Of a stretch of 5,129 nucleotides of DNA, positions 5,103 through 5,129 are shown piece by piece (position 1 is the first letter of the stretch; each line of letters opens with the position of its first letter). Location: the NCBI GenBank assembly GCA_042219525.1, contig JBDGPU010000023.1, positions 1 through 5,129 of the forward strand, given 5' to 3'. The notes under the pieces are model-generated. The model did not search any database and was not told where the DNA came from. It was given only the letters and a program-made list of their open reading frames with translations. The translations under genes were made by a program, and so were the position numbers. The stretch comes from JBDGPU01 sp042219525 (lineage in GTDB: Archaea; Halobacteriota; Halobacteria; Halobacteriales; Haloferacaceae).

Positions 5103-5129
5103 AGTCCCCAGCGTGCGTGAAGAGGGACT
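5103..5129. repeat. Inverted repeat at the right window edge
   Basis: AGTCCC (5103-5108) pairs with GGGACT (5124-5129) around a 15-base spacer. The second arm ends exactly at the window edge, so the repeat may be longer: the bases before the first arm are GCTA, and a following TAGC would extend the stem. Composition here is clearly higher in G/C than in the island to the left. It could be a hairpin RNA or the end of a mobile element lying further right. Confidence 0.4.

Larger units (their letters stand above)
4600..5129. other. AT-rich island with no secure gene
   Basis: The composition drops sharply just upstream of the ligase promoter. Counting gives 228 G/C of 509 bases (45%) for 4621-5129, and only 60 of 180 (33%) for 4801-4980, against about 70% sampled within the ligase gene. 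Such low-GC pockets in haloarchaea often mark transferred or mobile DNA. It holds three short hairpins (4633-4697), a 9-bp inverted repeat (4785-4823), a palindromic TATA box (4835-4842) and an inverted repeat at the window edge (5103-5129). The two 71-codon frames in it encode basic, cysteine-containing sequences unlike haloarchaeal proteins. I find no complete transposase or attachment site. Composition recovers toward 50-58% G/C after 4981, so another element may begin near the right edge. Confidence 0.7.

Noticed and set aside
4981..5129. Fragment of a TnpB-type transposase or its RNA
   Set aside because: The glycine-rich frame end and edge hairpin are suggestive only. No RuvC or zinc-finger motif of TnpB is present in the window.

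Overview
The window looks like chromosomal DNA from a halophilic archaeon (class Halobacteria). The main genes are very GC-rich: one 60-base line inside the ligase gene counts 42 G/C. Their proteins are loaded with Asp and Glu, and the start codons sit about 27-29 bases from TATA-like boxes, as expected for the leaderless transcripts common in this group. I cannot name the genus.

Layout from left to right. Positions 1-115 are a GC-rich module with small inverted repeats. Positions 116-430 hold four diverged tandem copies of a unit of 81, 81, 78 and about 75 bp, each made of a conserved GC-rich core and an AT-rich linker. Positions 465-2332 (minus strand) hold a two-gene ABC transporter operon. 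The ATPase comes first, then a six-helix ABC-2/NosY-like permease. The two overlap by ATGA, and a strong Shine-Dalgarno sequence precedes the permease. Positions 2411-4552 (minus strand) hold a full-length NAD-dependent DNA ligase with all expected domains. Positions 4600-5129 are an AT-rich island (228 G/C of 509 bases in 4621-5129, and 60 of 180 in 4801-4980). It carries several inverted repeats, a palindromic TATA box and only weak short reading frames.

How the parts relate. The ATPase and permease should form one membrane export or ABC-2 type complex, with their ratio helped by translational coupling. The ligase is a separate housekeeping unit with its own promoter, and I see no functional link to the transporter. 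The ends of the window are the unexplained parts. The left repeat array keeps a codon-like pattern in one plus-strand frame but is broken by a TAG. The right island looks like transferred or decayed DNA that may include a small structured RNA and a divergent promoter. No complete defence system, insertion sequence, CRISPR array, tRNA or rRNA is visible.
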